A DNA stretch of 64,000 nucleotides from Rheum nobile (lineage: Eukaryota; Streptophyta; Magnoliopsida; Caryophyllales; Polygonaceae): assembly GCA_027886185.1 (NCBI GenBank), contig WOAB01000476.1, positions 7,068,001-7,132,000 on the forward strand, written 5' to 3'. Under the pieces are notes generated by a model. That model saw only the letters and a program-made list of their open reading frames with translations. It had not been told where the DNA came from and did not search any database. Both the position numbers and the translations under genes were made by a program. This document shows positions 26,976-38,875 of the stretch, piece after piece. Positions within the stretch are counted from its first letter, which is position 1; every line of letters begins with the position of its first letter.

Positions 26976-29900
26976 ATGGCTCCTATCTCTGCTGGAGACA
27001 CCATCCCCGACGGGATGATGTCCTACTTCGACGAGAACGACCAGAAGCAGGACGTCTCCGTACACTCCCTCGCCGCCGGCAAGAAGGTCGTCCTCTTCGC
27101 CGTCCCCGGCGCCTTCACTCCCACTTGCAGGTTCTGTTTTTCTCTCTCTCGGTTGATTCGAATTTTTTTAATTGAATGGATCGCTGAATCTTAGAATTGA
27201 AGGTTCACGGATTGGGATTCATGTGAGATGACAAGCTCGATCTTGCTTTCCATGTTGTTCGTTTCAAAATTCTATTTCCGATTCCCCACATCGTTGGGAT
27301 GGATCTGCGCTTTTGCGCTGTGAATTGTTATTATAAAATGCTTAACTTCGCTTTACTTACCTTAGAGTGGAACAGATCAAATGAGAATAATTGCTTAATA
27401 TTTTTTTTATTGTTAATATGATATGCTCCTCCATATTATAATGATGTTGGACAGAATATTGAATTTGTAAACTCATCGAATTATAGAAAAAGCAGCAAAA
27501 GTGATTAAACAAAGTTTCTGAAGAAAAATTATGAAAAAAGGACATGGGAGAGGAAGTCTTACAAATGAAGAATAAAGCTCTAATCACTCTTTTATATATA
27601 CACTCAAAAACAATCCTGAACTGAAGAAATGAGAAAAAGAAAAACAATTTTTCAAGCAAGCTAACTAAAAATATTATTTCACTTTTGATTGATTTGGGCG
27701 CTGGTGTTATGTCATACTGCTTTGCTGGTCTTTTCCTGGCTTCTAGTTTTAAAGCTACATTTTTCGAGTTGTCACGTTCAGAAATCTCACATTAATATCT
27801 TCAATCTCAATAGATATGAGTACATCTTTCTCAATATATGTTTTAGTTTCTTAACTAACAACTTGATTAGAGAGTCCTAAGCACAAAACATAGACAATGA
27901 ACACAAACTAAATTCTAATGATATAAAATTTGTTAATAAGTTATTTTCAATGCATTATAAATTAAACAAAGTCTTTAAAACTAGTTAGAAAAATAATGTT
28001 TTTTTTGTCATAAAAAAATTATGTTAAAGGCATGTTTTGTTTCAAACAAATTTCTTTTTATTTATAATCTTTATAAGTCATAATGCATGGTTCCAAGTAA
28101 TTATTGTGTGCTTTTTTATTAGGCCTTTTGATTGAAGTAAAAAAGCCTACCATGTATTGTATTCTTCTTCATTTTATTGGACTTTTTTTTAATTCTTAAA
28201 TTTTATTTTTAGAAAATATTCATTGGGGCCCAGTGGGGGCACAGCCCCCTCTGGGTCCAATGTAGGTCTGTCTCTAGCTGTGTCGGATTTGCTCACTGAG
28301 CTGTGCTCTAAAAACAGTTGTTTCTGATGGCTGATGCTACTGTATGGCACTATGGCTTGCTGGTATTCTTTGCTGTCAGTCTTTTTGCCTTTTGAGTCCT
28401 TTTTGCTGTCTTTGGCCGTTGGCTCAGCTGGATTTTCAAGCTGTTGAGATAGTTTTGTTTGTGATTTGATGGACATGATCTTCAGTCCCTTGCCCTGTCT
28501 GATTTAGTGTTTTTGTTGAGCTGCTGTCATGGAGTGTTTATTTATTTTTTTGTTTTCTTGCTGGTTTACTCGGTTGTTTGCTTTTATGTTGTTGATGTCC
28601 GCTGTCTTGCTGTCATTTAGCTGGTTTTGGCCGGTTTTTAGCAGCTGATGTTTTTAAGGTTTTGCATCTCTTTTTGCTGCTTCTTGCTTTTGTTGAGATC
28701 TTCCAAGGCTTGACTTTTGGGGTTGCGGTTGCTTCTTTGTCCATCGTTTTTGCTCCAACGTTGTGTATGATTATCTTAGGGAGCATGCTTGACTTTTGAT
28801 CTTGTAACCATTTTTTTATCTTACATTTGACTGTTTGTATGGTTAAGTATTGTTGTCAAATTTATTTTCCACCTTTCTATCATATTAACTCCTTCAAAAC
28901 CAAAATGTTTTAATAGTTGTCTGTCACCAAGCTGACTGTTTGAACCCAAGCCGGCCTTCATAATTCATTGTGTTTGTGCTAAATTAATAACTAATGAAGT
29001 TTTTCTTGCAGTAAAATCAGTCAATGTCTTTACTGTGAAGTTTTGGTTTTCTTGGTTGCCTCATTTTGCTAGCTGGGTCATTTATAAGCCCTTCAGCATG
29101 TATGGTTAAGTATTGTTGTCAAATTTATTTTCCACCTTTCTATCATATTAACTCCTTCAAAACCAAAATGTTTTAATAGTTGTCTGTCACCAAGCTGACT
29201 GTTTGAACCCAAGCCGGCCTTCATAATTCATTGTGTTTGTGCTAAATTAATAACTAATGAAGTTTTTCTTGCAGTAAAATCAGTCAATGTCTTTACTGTG
29301 AAGTTTTGGTTTTCTTGGTTGCCTCATTTTGCTAGCTGGGTCATTTATAAGCCCTTCAGCATGCTGTCTACTTTTGTACCCCCGTTTTGCTCATCAGATT
29401 TATAAATTTCTCCATATAATTTTCCTTTTTCATTGAATTCATTAATCCTTCTATTAGCTGTTTCAAACTAAACTAAACTATAAATTCCGACTGCAGTTTG
29501 AAGCACGTGCCTGGGTTCATTGAGAAGGCAGATGAGCTGAAGGCGAAAGGAGTTGATGAAATCCTTTGCATTAGTGGTAATATTTTAGACTCCCAGGTCC
29601 TGGAATCTTAATAATAATTTATTAGTCCGTACCATTTTTTTTTTTTTTTTTTTTTTGAATGACATGGGAGTTTCAGAGGCGCCACCCGCGGGGCCCTCCC
29701 CCTAGTCCTCCCACGGACCCGAGACCTACCCGACAAAGGCCCCGAGCCAAGTAAGACGACTTGCGTCGACCGGTGCTGCCCCAGTGAAGCGGCATAGCAG
29801 GGCCCTGGCCCCAATTCCAGGTGATGGGAACACCCACCCGGGGCAGAGGCCTGGACTCGAACCCACGACCTCTTATTAACCCTCAATGCCCCACTACCAC

Positions 29901-30456
29901 TGGGATGCCAATTGCTTGGCAGTCCGTACCATATTTAGTAATGCTTCGGTGTGATTTTTTTAAAAAGCCATGAAGCTGTAAACCAGCATTTATATTTGAG
30001 CTCCAAATTTGACCATGTTTCCATCTTTAGTGAATTTTGCAAAATGGCATCAATACTTGAATCAACATCTGTGACAGGAGCTATAAATTTCATAAATTTC
30101 CATTTTTAGTGACAACTCTTGAATTTTGCAAAATGCCACCAATAATACCCTAAAGTCAGCTTCAATTCTTCTGAACAGTGTTTATTGGTTCTGTGCTTGC
30201 AGTGAATGACCCATTTGTGATGAAGGCTTGGGCAAAGACATACCCTGAGAACAAGCATATCAAGTTCTTAGCTGATGGATCTGCAACCTACACCCATGCC
30301 CTCGGTCTTGAGCTTGACCTCTCTGACAAAGGGCTGGGTGTTCGCTCCCGTAGGTTTGCACTCCTTGTTGATGATCTGAAGGTCAAGGTAGCAAATGTTG
30401 AGATGGGTGGGGAATTCACCGTCTCCGGTGCTGATGAAATCCTCAAAGCACTGTGA
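26976..30456 (+). CDS. PRXIIB: Type II peroxiredoxin (cytosolic PRXIIB-like), 3 exons
   Basis: Coding exons are 26976-27130, 29497-29576 and 30203-30456. All introns are GT-AG and the phases fit, giving 162 residues plus TGA. This is the usual length for plant cytosolic PrxII. The protein reduces hydrogen peroxide and alkyl hydroperoxides using thioredoxin or glutaredoxin. The peroxidatic cysteine is Cys51 in PGAFTPTC, split from Ser52 by intron 1. The resolving cysteine is Cys76 in DEILCISVND. Arg126-Arg129 (VRSRR) supply the conserved active-site arginine. There is no transit peptide, which supports a cytosolic location over plastid PrxIIE or mitochondrial PrxIIF. The start has good context (AAAGCTATGGCT). 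Intron 1 (2,366 bp) and intron 2 (626 bp) hold repeats and a SINE. No stop or frameshift is seen; it looks functional. Confidence 0.95.
28200..28500. other. Unrecognised insertion-like block with GC hairpin in intron 1
   Basis: A GC-rich hairpin lies at 28229-28255: outer CCCAG/CTGGG, inner GGGGGC-aca-GCCCCC. After it, GCTGTC/TTGCTG-rich DNA continues to about 28700 and differs from the AT-rich intron around it. A minus-strand frame at 28189-28476 is Lys/Ser-rich without a family match I know. It may be the end of a non-LTR or DNA element; not proven. Confidence 0.4.
28838..29363. repeat. Perfect 263-bp tandem duplication in intron 1
   Basis: 28838-29100 and 29101-29363 appear identical base for base. 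Each copy includes a pyrimidine-rich TTTTTCTTGCAG that resembles a 3' splice site, but the true acceptor is at 29495-29496, about 130 bases downstream. The identity implies a recent event. Confidence 0.9.
29635..29920 (-). mobile_element. tRNA-derived SINE in intron 2
   Basis: A 12-bp target duplication, AGTCCGTACCAT, flanks it (29624-29635 and 29921-29932). On the minus strand the element starts at about 29920, carries a pol III box A-like TGGCATCCCAGTGGTAG and a box B GGGTTCGAGTCC (complement near 29851-29862), and ends in an A tail seen as T(22) at 29635-29656. The tRNA-like head, A tail and TSD are the defining SINE features. The sharp A tail and intact TSD suggest a fairly young insertion. 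An apparent minus-strand open frame here is not a gene. Confidence 0.9.
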
Positions 30457-31469
30457 GTCAGTCATCTTCTGATCACCAAATCGACTTTCCTTTTGTAACC
30501 CAGAAAACTTATTATGTTGGTTTCATCTTTCTAACATTTGGGTGTTCCTGGTGACCTTCTATGTTGATTATTGTTGCATTCTCAATTACGTATGTAGCTT
30601 GAAAATGGAGATTTAGAGATGTCCTTGTTTTTTGGCATCGGAATATCATATAAATCTCTTAAGTAATATGTCGTTTGCTCATCCAACCATTCTTCATCTA
30701 TAATTTATCAATCCTTCAATCTCATTCTATCAATTGTTGTTAGTTGTTACTGATGGAGTCAACCCAGAACAAAAACCAACTATTGTCCATGTTTGTGATT
30801 TAGTAATAATATATACCAAAGATGAACCAACGTCCTCTGCAGGACTGCAACACACCATGAAACAGAAGAGAACATATGGGGTAATTGTTCTTTAACCAAA
30901 TGAGTTTTGGATGTCATTCTTATTTTTATACAATATAGTTAAGAACCACATGGCCTTTCTAAGAAAAGTCCCTACCCAAATTATCCATACGGATAATTTT
31001 TAAGAGATCCTTCACAAGATGGGGAAAATTGTTTGTTCCTTCTTGTGTTTGCGGCGAAACATGTTGTCTAATGATTTGCATATTGTATTCTCTTGTTGCT
31101 AGATAAATTGCTGCTTGGTTTGATTATCTGTAGCAACGAAAAATCCTGATCTCATTGAAACTTTCAAAGAATCGCCTAATATCTTCAATGAACATCTTGA
31201 ACTCCCACGACGTTTTGGATGTCATTCTTATCGGATTTGTATGAGCCTTAGATGTTACACAATTACAATGTTCATGGTTGGCTCGATTGGCTAGGAACTA
31301 CCACAAGGAAAGATTCTTTTTTGCAACGGGTAGGATGTGGTTGTTTTAGCGATTTCAGTTTTTGGTGTGGCAATTCCTAAACAATAAGATCTTCCAGGGA
31401 CTATAAGTCGATGCAACTGAACGTGCAATAGCTTCTCTTGAATTGGAAACTGGTTACCACACCTAACTT
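30457..31469 (+). other. 3' UTR and downstream intergenic DNA
   Basis: The 3' UTR of the peroxiredoxin begins here; poly(A)-type AATAAT signals are scattered, and no single site can be chosen. No other gene is seen before the LINE fragment. Confidence 0.5.
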
Positions 31470-32095
31470 TTATGTGGAAGATCATTCACAATGGTCTTCT
31501 TACCAAATATAGGCATAGTATAAAGCGAACAACAATCCCTCTTCAATGCTCCTCTTGTGGTAACTTGTATGAAGATTTAATTCACATCCTTATTATCTGT
31601 CCATGTACTAGAAACATTGTTAATACGATTAATAGCAAAACTAGAACCTTACTAATAAATATAGATATTACAAATAAAAGAACATTGCAAATTATAAATG
31701 AAATTTTTATAAGTTTGATCAAATAAGATTCAACTTAACTTGTTATTTGGTGGAGCATCTGATATCAAAGAACCAAAAAATCTTTGGTCATAACACAATC
31801 AATCTAATAATAGATCTTGTGTAATTTATATAAACTCAACTTCAAAAATGGAACAAAGCAAAACACATCCAAGATGATGGTGAAATTCAATAAAAAAAGA
31901 CTCATAATCACCAGGAAATTAAATAGCAAAAATCACATTTTCGTTTCTATAAAATAAACTTTGAAGGATCAAAACTTCAGAATGGTGAACCTTCATCAGG
32001 CTTCATTATTAGAAATGACAAAGCAGAACCAATTCATATGGAAGCCACTAGATGTGGCAAACAACATACTAATGGCTGAAGCAATTTCCCTCCGC
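31470..32095 (+). pseudogene. LINE 3' fragment: zinc-binding RT tail and RNase H-like domain
   Basis: Plus-strand reading at about 31470-31640 gives 'MWKIIHNGLLTKYRHSI' and a CSSCG...H...CPC pattern, the zf-RVT region at the end of plant LINE reverse transcriptases. About 300 bases later (31945-32095) comes an RNase H-like start ('NFEGSKLQNGEPSSGFIIR', then 'ILMAEAISLRINLLAI' after a frameshift). The order matches the C-terminus of a plant L1-type ORF2. At about 32095 it meets a LINE piece in the opposite orientation. Confidence 0.75.
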
Positions 32096-34994
32096 ATCAA
32101 TCTGTTAGCAATACACTTGGACACCATCTTGAAAATCACATTACATAAGCTTATAGGCCTTAGATCAGTAATACGGGAAGGATTAGAAACTTTAGGTGCC
32201 AATGTCAAGTAGGTATGATTCACACTTCCAGACAACTGCGCCCCATTAAGGATATTAAGAATAGAAGAAGTAACTTATTTACCTACCTTATGAGTTTTAT
32301 AAAACCTAGAAGGAAAACCATCAAGCCTAGGTGATTTAGATGGATGCATAAGATTCAGAACATTAGCCACCTCAATAGCAGTAAAAGGCTTGATCAATGC
32401 AACATTCTAACTATTTGGGAACTTGCTGTAAATCAGATGAAAATAAATTCTCACAGTAATGCATAACAACTTGTTCTTTCTCTTCATGATTAAAGGCCAT
32501 TGAACCATCTTCCCTATCCAGCTCTTTGATGAAATTTCTTCTCTTTCAACCACTAGCCTTAGTATGAAAATACTTAGTGTTCTTGTCACCCCAACAAAGC
32601 TCATTAGCTCTAGACCTTTGGTACCACATAGTCTCTTATTGTCAAAGTAACACCTCCTCTTGCCTTTTAAGATCATATAAGACTTGAGAATCCCTCCCAC
32701 ATAATGGCCTCGTGAAATATCATGAAATCATGTCCTGTAGAATGTTTCAGCTTTCTTTCCACATTTCCAAATTCATCTTTATTCCAATGCAACAAGGAAT
32801 TTTTAACCAAGGACAATCTTTGAGAGATAGAAGAGGAACTAGGAACAGTTTGCCAAGAATAATTTACCACCTGATTGTATCTTGGTGCTCCAATCCACAT
32901 AGATTCAAATCTGAAGGGCCTACTCCTAAATTGAGAATAAGACATGGAGCTAGAAACATCCAATGTAATAGCAATCGTGGTATTGTTAAAACCCCAATAC
33001 CCCATGATAGAACATATGACATTTGGAAACTTAGACAACCAACGGAGATAAGCTATTGCTGTGTCAAGTCTTTCCTTAATACACTCAACCCCAGACCTCC
33101 CATTCGGCCATGAAAAGCAACCATCAGAAGTATTGAGGTGAACCAATCCACAAACATCAAACATAGATTGAAAGGCAGCCATAATCATCAAAGAAGGACA
33201 AATACCCCCAATTTTCTCAGATGAGTAGAGCACTTGGCTGAAATCACCAACATAGAGCCAAGGAGACACAACTTCAAGAAACATATGTTGAAGAAGACTC
33301 CAAGAAAGGTGCTTATTCCTCAATTTACGCCAACCATACAAAAACTTACAATACAAGTCTACTAAACCATTATTCAAAGTTAAAACTGACATCAATATGA
33401 TGACTCGAAGAAGACTACACAACAAAATTTACATCAGTATCCCAAAACGGCGCAAGCCCACCACTTCTACCATAACTATTCACAACAAAACATTCATCAA
33501 AACCCAACCTATGGGGTATAGAATACATATAGTTAACACTAGATTTTGTTTCCATAAGGAAAAGAACGTTGGGATGCTCCTTATTTTTTAACTTATGGAG
33601 CCTTGAAACTGCATGAGGACTCCCAATACCTCGGTAGTTAAAGCATAACATTTTCATTTCATCCGGACAGAAGGGTATGTCATCCCTTCCGCTGATATTT
33701 GAGGTGGTACAGTGAAGGTAATATCAGAGTTAAGGACATCAACCAAGCACTGTTTCTTGGAAGTATCTAGGGAACAAAAGTGGGCATAAAGTGTTCTCTT
33801 GCAAAATTTTAAATGTTTTTTCCACCATAGGAGTGCCCAATTCTTTATTCATCCTTTTCCACTTGGCTTTTTTACTCTCCTTTACAGAAATAGCCAAATT
33901 ATGCTCCACATGATTGCCAACATTAGCAACCAATAAAAGAGTTAATTAAATAATAGCAAGCATATTATACATTTGTTGAAGAGGGACCATATTTACAATA
34001 GACAAGGTGGACTTCACACTGGGGTCAACCATGTCAGCCCATCAAAAACATTTATTGGACCAACAACAACTTGATTCACAACAATTGGGACCATTGGAAG
34101 ATCCATATTACAAATCTAATCACTAATCTCAACAATATCACCATTAAAACCATTCAGCCGCTTGTATTGTGATGCATCCTCCTCCTCATCATTGTTAAGA
34201 CCATCTAAGATAGCATCAAGCAAGCATCGACCTCCTTTTTCTGTATGTTTTTGAGGAATATCTTCAGCTAATTTAGATTCACTAGTAGCTAACACAACAC
34301 AAGTAAGAGGAGGTTATCTTAACCATGCTCCATACTGATTATCATAGTAACGAGCTTCTATATCATCACACTCAATTTGCACATGTCCAACTTTTCCACA
34401 AATATAACAAAAGTTGGGTAACCTTTTCATATTGAAATTTAACCCAAATCTTACCCAGAACCTCTAAATTAAGGAGAAGCCCACGTTGGAGCGATTGGGT
34501 AAGATCAACCATAACATGACGCCTCATGAAACCAAACTTATCCACTAGATCTGCAGAAGAAATAGGACTTGAATTCTTGAATAAACTAGCAATCGCCATA
34601 GCCGTCTTACTTGTCACAACGTTATGTACCCGAATCCAAAACCACTTAGAAGTGAACTGAATTTTTGACAGTTGTGTAGAACCTACCTCTTTCAAAATGA
34701 GCAATTAACGATCAAAGGACCAAGGACCTTTAGCTAACACCGTGTTCTTATCTTCTAAACAACCAAACTGGAAAAATATATAATTGGTTTATATCTCACG
34801 GAGAACAAAACCTTTCCTTAAATTCTTTGCCAATTTAATTGTGCATGCAAATCGAAAGGTTTATCAGTAAAAAGCTTCCCAGGAAGATTTAGAGAAATCT
34901 TGTTAGGATCTTAGCCTTCCACACATACAGAACACTGAACTATTTTTGTTTCATCCGGAGTAAGATAAAGATCGCTCATATTCATAGCCTCCAT
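32096..34994 (-). pseudogene. LINE (L1-type), ORF1, endonuclease and start of RT
   Basis: Minus-strand order from 34994: ORF1 start (MEAMNMSDLYLTPDETK), a DUF4283-like region, and a CCHC knuckle (CYICGKVGHVQIEC, near 34395-34350). The APE-type endonuclease starts at 33657 ('CFNYRGIGSPHAVSRL', 'LFLMETKSS') and continues 33425-32700 ('LYVGDFSQVLYSSEKIGG', 'SWPNGRSGVECIKERLD'). The first part of the reverse transcriptase follows ('MHPSKSPRLDGFPSRFY', 'DLRPISLCNVIFKMVSKC') and ends at 'IANRL'. Stops and frameshifts occur throughout. The RT core with its YADD box is absent. Confidence 0.85.
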
Positions 34995-35369
34995 GAACAA
35001 CACAACAATTGAGAGAGAACTGTGAACCAAAGACTAGCAAGTAGCTAGAAGACCCTCACACCGCCAAAGAGGAAGGAAACAAAGTTTACCTTATGAGAAA
35101 GGAAACCTCTTCAACCGCACTTATTTTGCACATAACCAATTGAGCTAAGGTCTTACGGCTATACTTTCATGAGACCAATTTATTTAAATCGATTATATCC
35201 CATGCATATGGTTTAAAATAAGAAGTGGAAACACTAGTATGCCTAGTGCAAACAAGTCTAAGATGATTTTGTTAATAACTTATCAAATTTTTTGCTGCTA
35301 TATAATATAGGTTTACAAACTAAAAAAAATCAAAATATTCGAATTTTAGAGTGGAGATCTGAACTTGTT

Positions 35370-35625
35370 GTCTTCTCTGAATACCCTAATTCCTAAGTCT
35401 TTCAACATTGATTCTTAACCCTTCAATCCTAATTATAAATTCTAAAATCCCTAAACTCTTAATCTTTCAACACTAACCCTAATCTCTATATGAAATGCTT
35501 TTCAAACCTAAAACTCTAAAACCCAAACTCTAATGGAACACCCTTCACTCGTAAACCCTAATGAAATAGCCTAAATCCTAAAATACCAACCCTAAATGTA
35601 AAACCTATCAACTCCAACTTCAACT
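35370..35625. repeat. Telomere-like degenerate CCCTAAA tract (left)
   Basis: Many AACCCTA, ACCCTAA and CCCTAAA words are separated by short spacers (for example 'caccctaatctc', 'gtaaaccctaatg'). The pattern resembles decayed interstitial plant telomere repeat or telo-box-rich DNA, with no open frame. Confidence 0.5.
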
Positions 35626-36734
35626 TTAGGCGGAATACGGACCCTGTTTGGAAAAACCAACGGTAAATGCCGAACAAAAATAAAATGCTAATATACGTTT
35701 GGCTGATTTAGCTTTTAGATATAGCTTTTATTTATAAAGTGACTTAATTGGACATATCATTTTTATCATGAGGCTCTCTATCACCTCCTTCACAGGTTGG
35801 ATACTTGCATGTACAATGTCATCATCCCCATTCAATTGTTGGTTTCTAAAATACCAGAACTTGAACTAATCTTTGCAGTACCTTATATAATGCTAGAATA
35901 GAACTAATCATAACAGTACTTCATTTCTCTGTTTTTTTTCTTTCAAAAGCAGTACTTTATCTTTCTAGCAAGGTTTGTGATAAATCTGTAGCAAATTCAT
36001 GTTCTTATTCTTCATTAAGTTTAATTTTCCAAAAGTGACTACTCAAAACTCATGATTTATAACTTATACAGTCATCGATTGTACAATCCCTAAATTTAGC
36101 ATATAACAATTCTCAGTCTATCATCCGAGAGTACTAATTCCAAATTCACACAACAAAAATTAGAGCATATCTTAGCAATTTCCTAAAACTTATCCAAAAT
36201 CCTGTATTCACACATCAAAATTTTTAATATAATAATTTTTTTAATAGAGCTTCAACTCAAAAGTTGATTCAAATATCGGTAGAATAATAAAATATAAACT
36301 TAAGACTTTGAAGAAATTGACAAAATTGTAGAGAGGGAACGATTAGAAGCAAGAACAACTCAAGCATTTAAGGAATATAGAAATCTACATTTTCTCAAAT
36401 ATCAACTGGACAAAATTGTAGAAATGGTCGGTTGGAAAAATTGACAGGAAGAGAGGAAGGAGCAGAGTGACGAGAGAGATGGATGAGAGGCTCCGGTAGA
36501 TAAGCGTGAGGATCATATTAGAGAAGCCATGGTATCCTAGTTGGTTGAGGGCAGATCTGGGAAAAATCATCAAACGTGCGTTCAAAATTCACGATGCTTT
36601 TCCAAGAAACGGTCACAAGGTGAGCATTTCAACGCTAGACAAGCCTCTACCGCTGGTGAGGCCAAACACTCAACTAGCGTTTGACAAAGCATTTTAAACG
36701 CTAAACTAAACGTTAGCGTTCTGGGCTTATCAAA
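35626..36734. other. Non-coding AT-rich block between telomere-like tracts
   Basis: No gene found. Its ends show a weak inverted match (near 35641 GACCCTGTTTGG; near 36725 the complement of GAACTTGTTTG), so it could be a small DNA transposon inserted into the telomere-like tract. I saw no clear target duplication. An imperfect palindrome around 'aacgctaaactaaacgttagcgtt' is at 36697-36720. Confidence 0.3.
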
Positions 36735-36870
36735 CAAGTTCTTAACCCTACACACTAAACCCTACAATCCTAAAATCTTTCATGCCTTAACTCTAATGGA
36801 ATACTCTTCAACCCTAAACCCTTATGGAGTACTCTTCAACTCTAAAATCCTTCATTCCTTAACTCTAAGG
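36735..36870. repeat. Telomere-like degenerate CCCTAAA tract (right)
   Basis: The same word usage as 35370-35625 resumes ('cttaaccctacac', 'taaaccctac', 'caaccctaaaccc'). Confidence 0.5.
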
Positions 36871-36968
36871 TTACCTTTCTCTTTATCCCACATCTACAAT
36901 TCATTATTCTTGCAGGTAAAACTCTTCATCTTCGTCTTCCATCCTCTTCTTCATTTCTTCTTTGCATT

Positions 36969-38445
36969 TTGGAAAACCCTTTAATAGCTGCCGAAAACCC
37001 CTACGCTCCAAGCTTCCAAACTTCTGATGATGAGCAACTTCTTTTCCATCCTTCTCATATCCTAACCCCTCACTACCAAAGGGCTTCTTCTATCACCGAT
37101 CCATGCCCCTTCGTTAGGGCGGTCGTTTCTCTGAGGATGTGGCCGTCATTGTGACAGACGAACTCGTCTTCGCCGACTGCTTCTGTAAATGATGTATGTC
37201 CGATCCCTTTCGGATCGGACATCGCCTCCCCTTCTCCCCTTCTCGCCTCTAGTCTACTCATTCCTGTCAACCTTAGATGTCAGCGTCACCCCGATTCTTC
37301 CTCAAACTTGGAGGATTTCCGTTACCCTTGACCAAATAATCCAAACCCACAACATTCCCTTCATGATCCAAGATCTTCTTTACCCCTCCTCCCTGGATTT
37401 ATGTGGCCAAGGAAGGATCACATGCAAGTCCAGGTAGGAAACACCTTATCTGGTGATAGATGCGACCAAGAACGACAAAGGATGGTCAGACCGCTTCTTC
37501 TTCATGAAGAAACCATCTATGGGGCCAGATTGCAATTTCTTGTGCCATGCGTGACGTAAAGAGGGTAAATTTTGTTTCAGTTTTCCTTCATGAATTCGTC
37601 GTATTTTAACTTTGTTCTCACTTATTCTCATTGACAGTGATTCATGAAGCTATTAATTCTATGGAGGAGTCAGAGGAGATCACGAAACATATATTAACTT
37701 TGCCAGTGTCAGAGATGACTTTTGCCGAGGTCTCGTTGGTAGAACTCCCCGTTGAAGAAATCGGAAGGACGCCCTCTCCAAACATGTGTATGTCCCTCAA
37801 AATCATGTTCTTTTCGACACGTTTACTTTTCTTGATGTGCCTAACTCATATCGTCATGGTTGGTTCTCTCAACATCCAAGGCAAGACGTACTGAGTCCAC
37901 TGCTGAAAAGATTGCCGCAAAGAAGAGGAAGCTGCTAGGAGAGGGCTCCTCTTTCACCGCGTCGGTTGTGATCCCCAAGAAACTTCCAAAGGTGCCCAAG
38001 ACACCCCCTACTGTGGAGAAGAAGGAAGAGGTGACCAAGGAGAAAGTATCGCCTTCTTCGAACGTGTCATAGCTCCCTGGAATACTTGCTTCCATAACGA
38101 TTTTTCCAAGAATGATCCCTCCAACTGGGAAAGAGTGTTTGGTCACCCCTGTGAAGGAGCACTACGTGGGGATTAACACAATTGAGATGTTTGGGGAAAT
38201 TGTCGCCATGCAATGGTAGGTAAAACATGTTAATGTTATATACTTTATCCTTGTTCCCGATTGGTTCTAACGGTCTTAATAGCAGTGTCTTCAAGCGACG
38301 CTGTGTGCCTAAGAGTGTGTCAAGGGGATCTTGTCGCAATCGGATGCTACAGAGAACAGGGCTAAAGTTGATCGGAACACATTGGACTTACTTTCCTCTA
38401 AGAATTTCAAACTGTCTCAGAGTGTCAAGGCTCAACAAGGAAAAT
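36969..38445 (+). pseudogene. Gypsy-type gag-like remnant
   Basis: Plus-strand pieces include 'YLVIDATKNDKGWSDRFFFM' (about 37445-37505), which resembles the 'gW..rFFFv' core of the plant putative gypsy-type transposon family. A Lys/Pro-rich stretch ('RKLLGEGSSFTASVVIPKKL') lies at about 37930-38070. A coiled-coil-like 'NFKLSQSVKAQQGK' comes just before the minisatellite. Frames change several times and the parts are joined by apparent introns or indels. Assignment is by motif memory only. Confidence 0.4.
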
Positions 38446-38449
38446 AACA

Positions 38450-38875
38450 GTGACCATAGAGGTCCGGTCAATGGGGATGTAGATGATCGCATGGATCACA
38501 TCGCGGGACATAGGTGACCATAGAGGTTGCGTCAACGGGGACACAAATGATCGCATGGATCACGTCACGGGGACATAGGTGACCGTAGAGGTCGTATCAA
38601 AGGGGATGAGGATTATCACATGGATCATGTCACGGGGACGTAGGTGACTGTAGAGGTCGTGTCAACTGGGACACATATGATTGCAGGGATCACATCGCGG
38701 GGACGTAGGTGTAGAGGTCGCGTCAACAGGGACGTGTATGATCGCATAGGTCACGTTTACGGGGACGTCGGTGACCGTAGAGGTTGTATCAATGGGGATG
38801 CAGATGATAGCAGGGATCACATTGCAGAGACGTAGGTAACTGTAGAGGTGGTGTTAGAGCGGACACAGACAGCGT
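38450..38875. repeat. 62-65 bp minisatellite, about 7 units
   Basis: Units start with GTGACCATAGAGGT, GTGACCGTAGAGGT or close variants, pass through 'caacggggacacagatgatcgc', and end in 'cacgggGACGTAG'. Unit lengths vary between 62 and 65, so it is not kept in frame. It follows directly on the gag-like remnant. Confidence 0.85.

Noticed and set aside
28189..28476. Lys/Ser-rich minus-strand frame in PRXIIB intron 1 as a nested gene
   Set aside because: No family, no promoter or splice evidence, and it runs through a GC hairpin; listed only as an unrecognised block.
29608..29886. Minus-strand 92-residue open frame in PRXIIB intron 2
   Set aside because: It lies entirely in the SINE (box B, A tail, TSD); reading through a GC-rich SINE gives a spurious frame.
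31961..32212. Plus-strand open frame over 31961-32212 as a separate gene
   Set aside because: Its left part is LINE RNase H-like and its right part is antisense to the minus-strand LINE RT.
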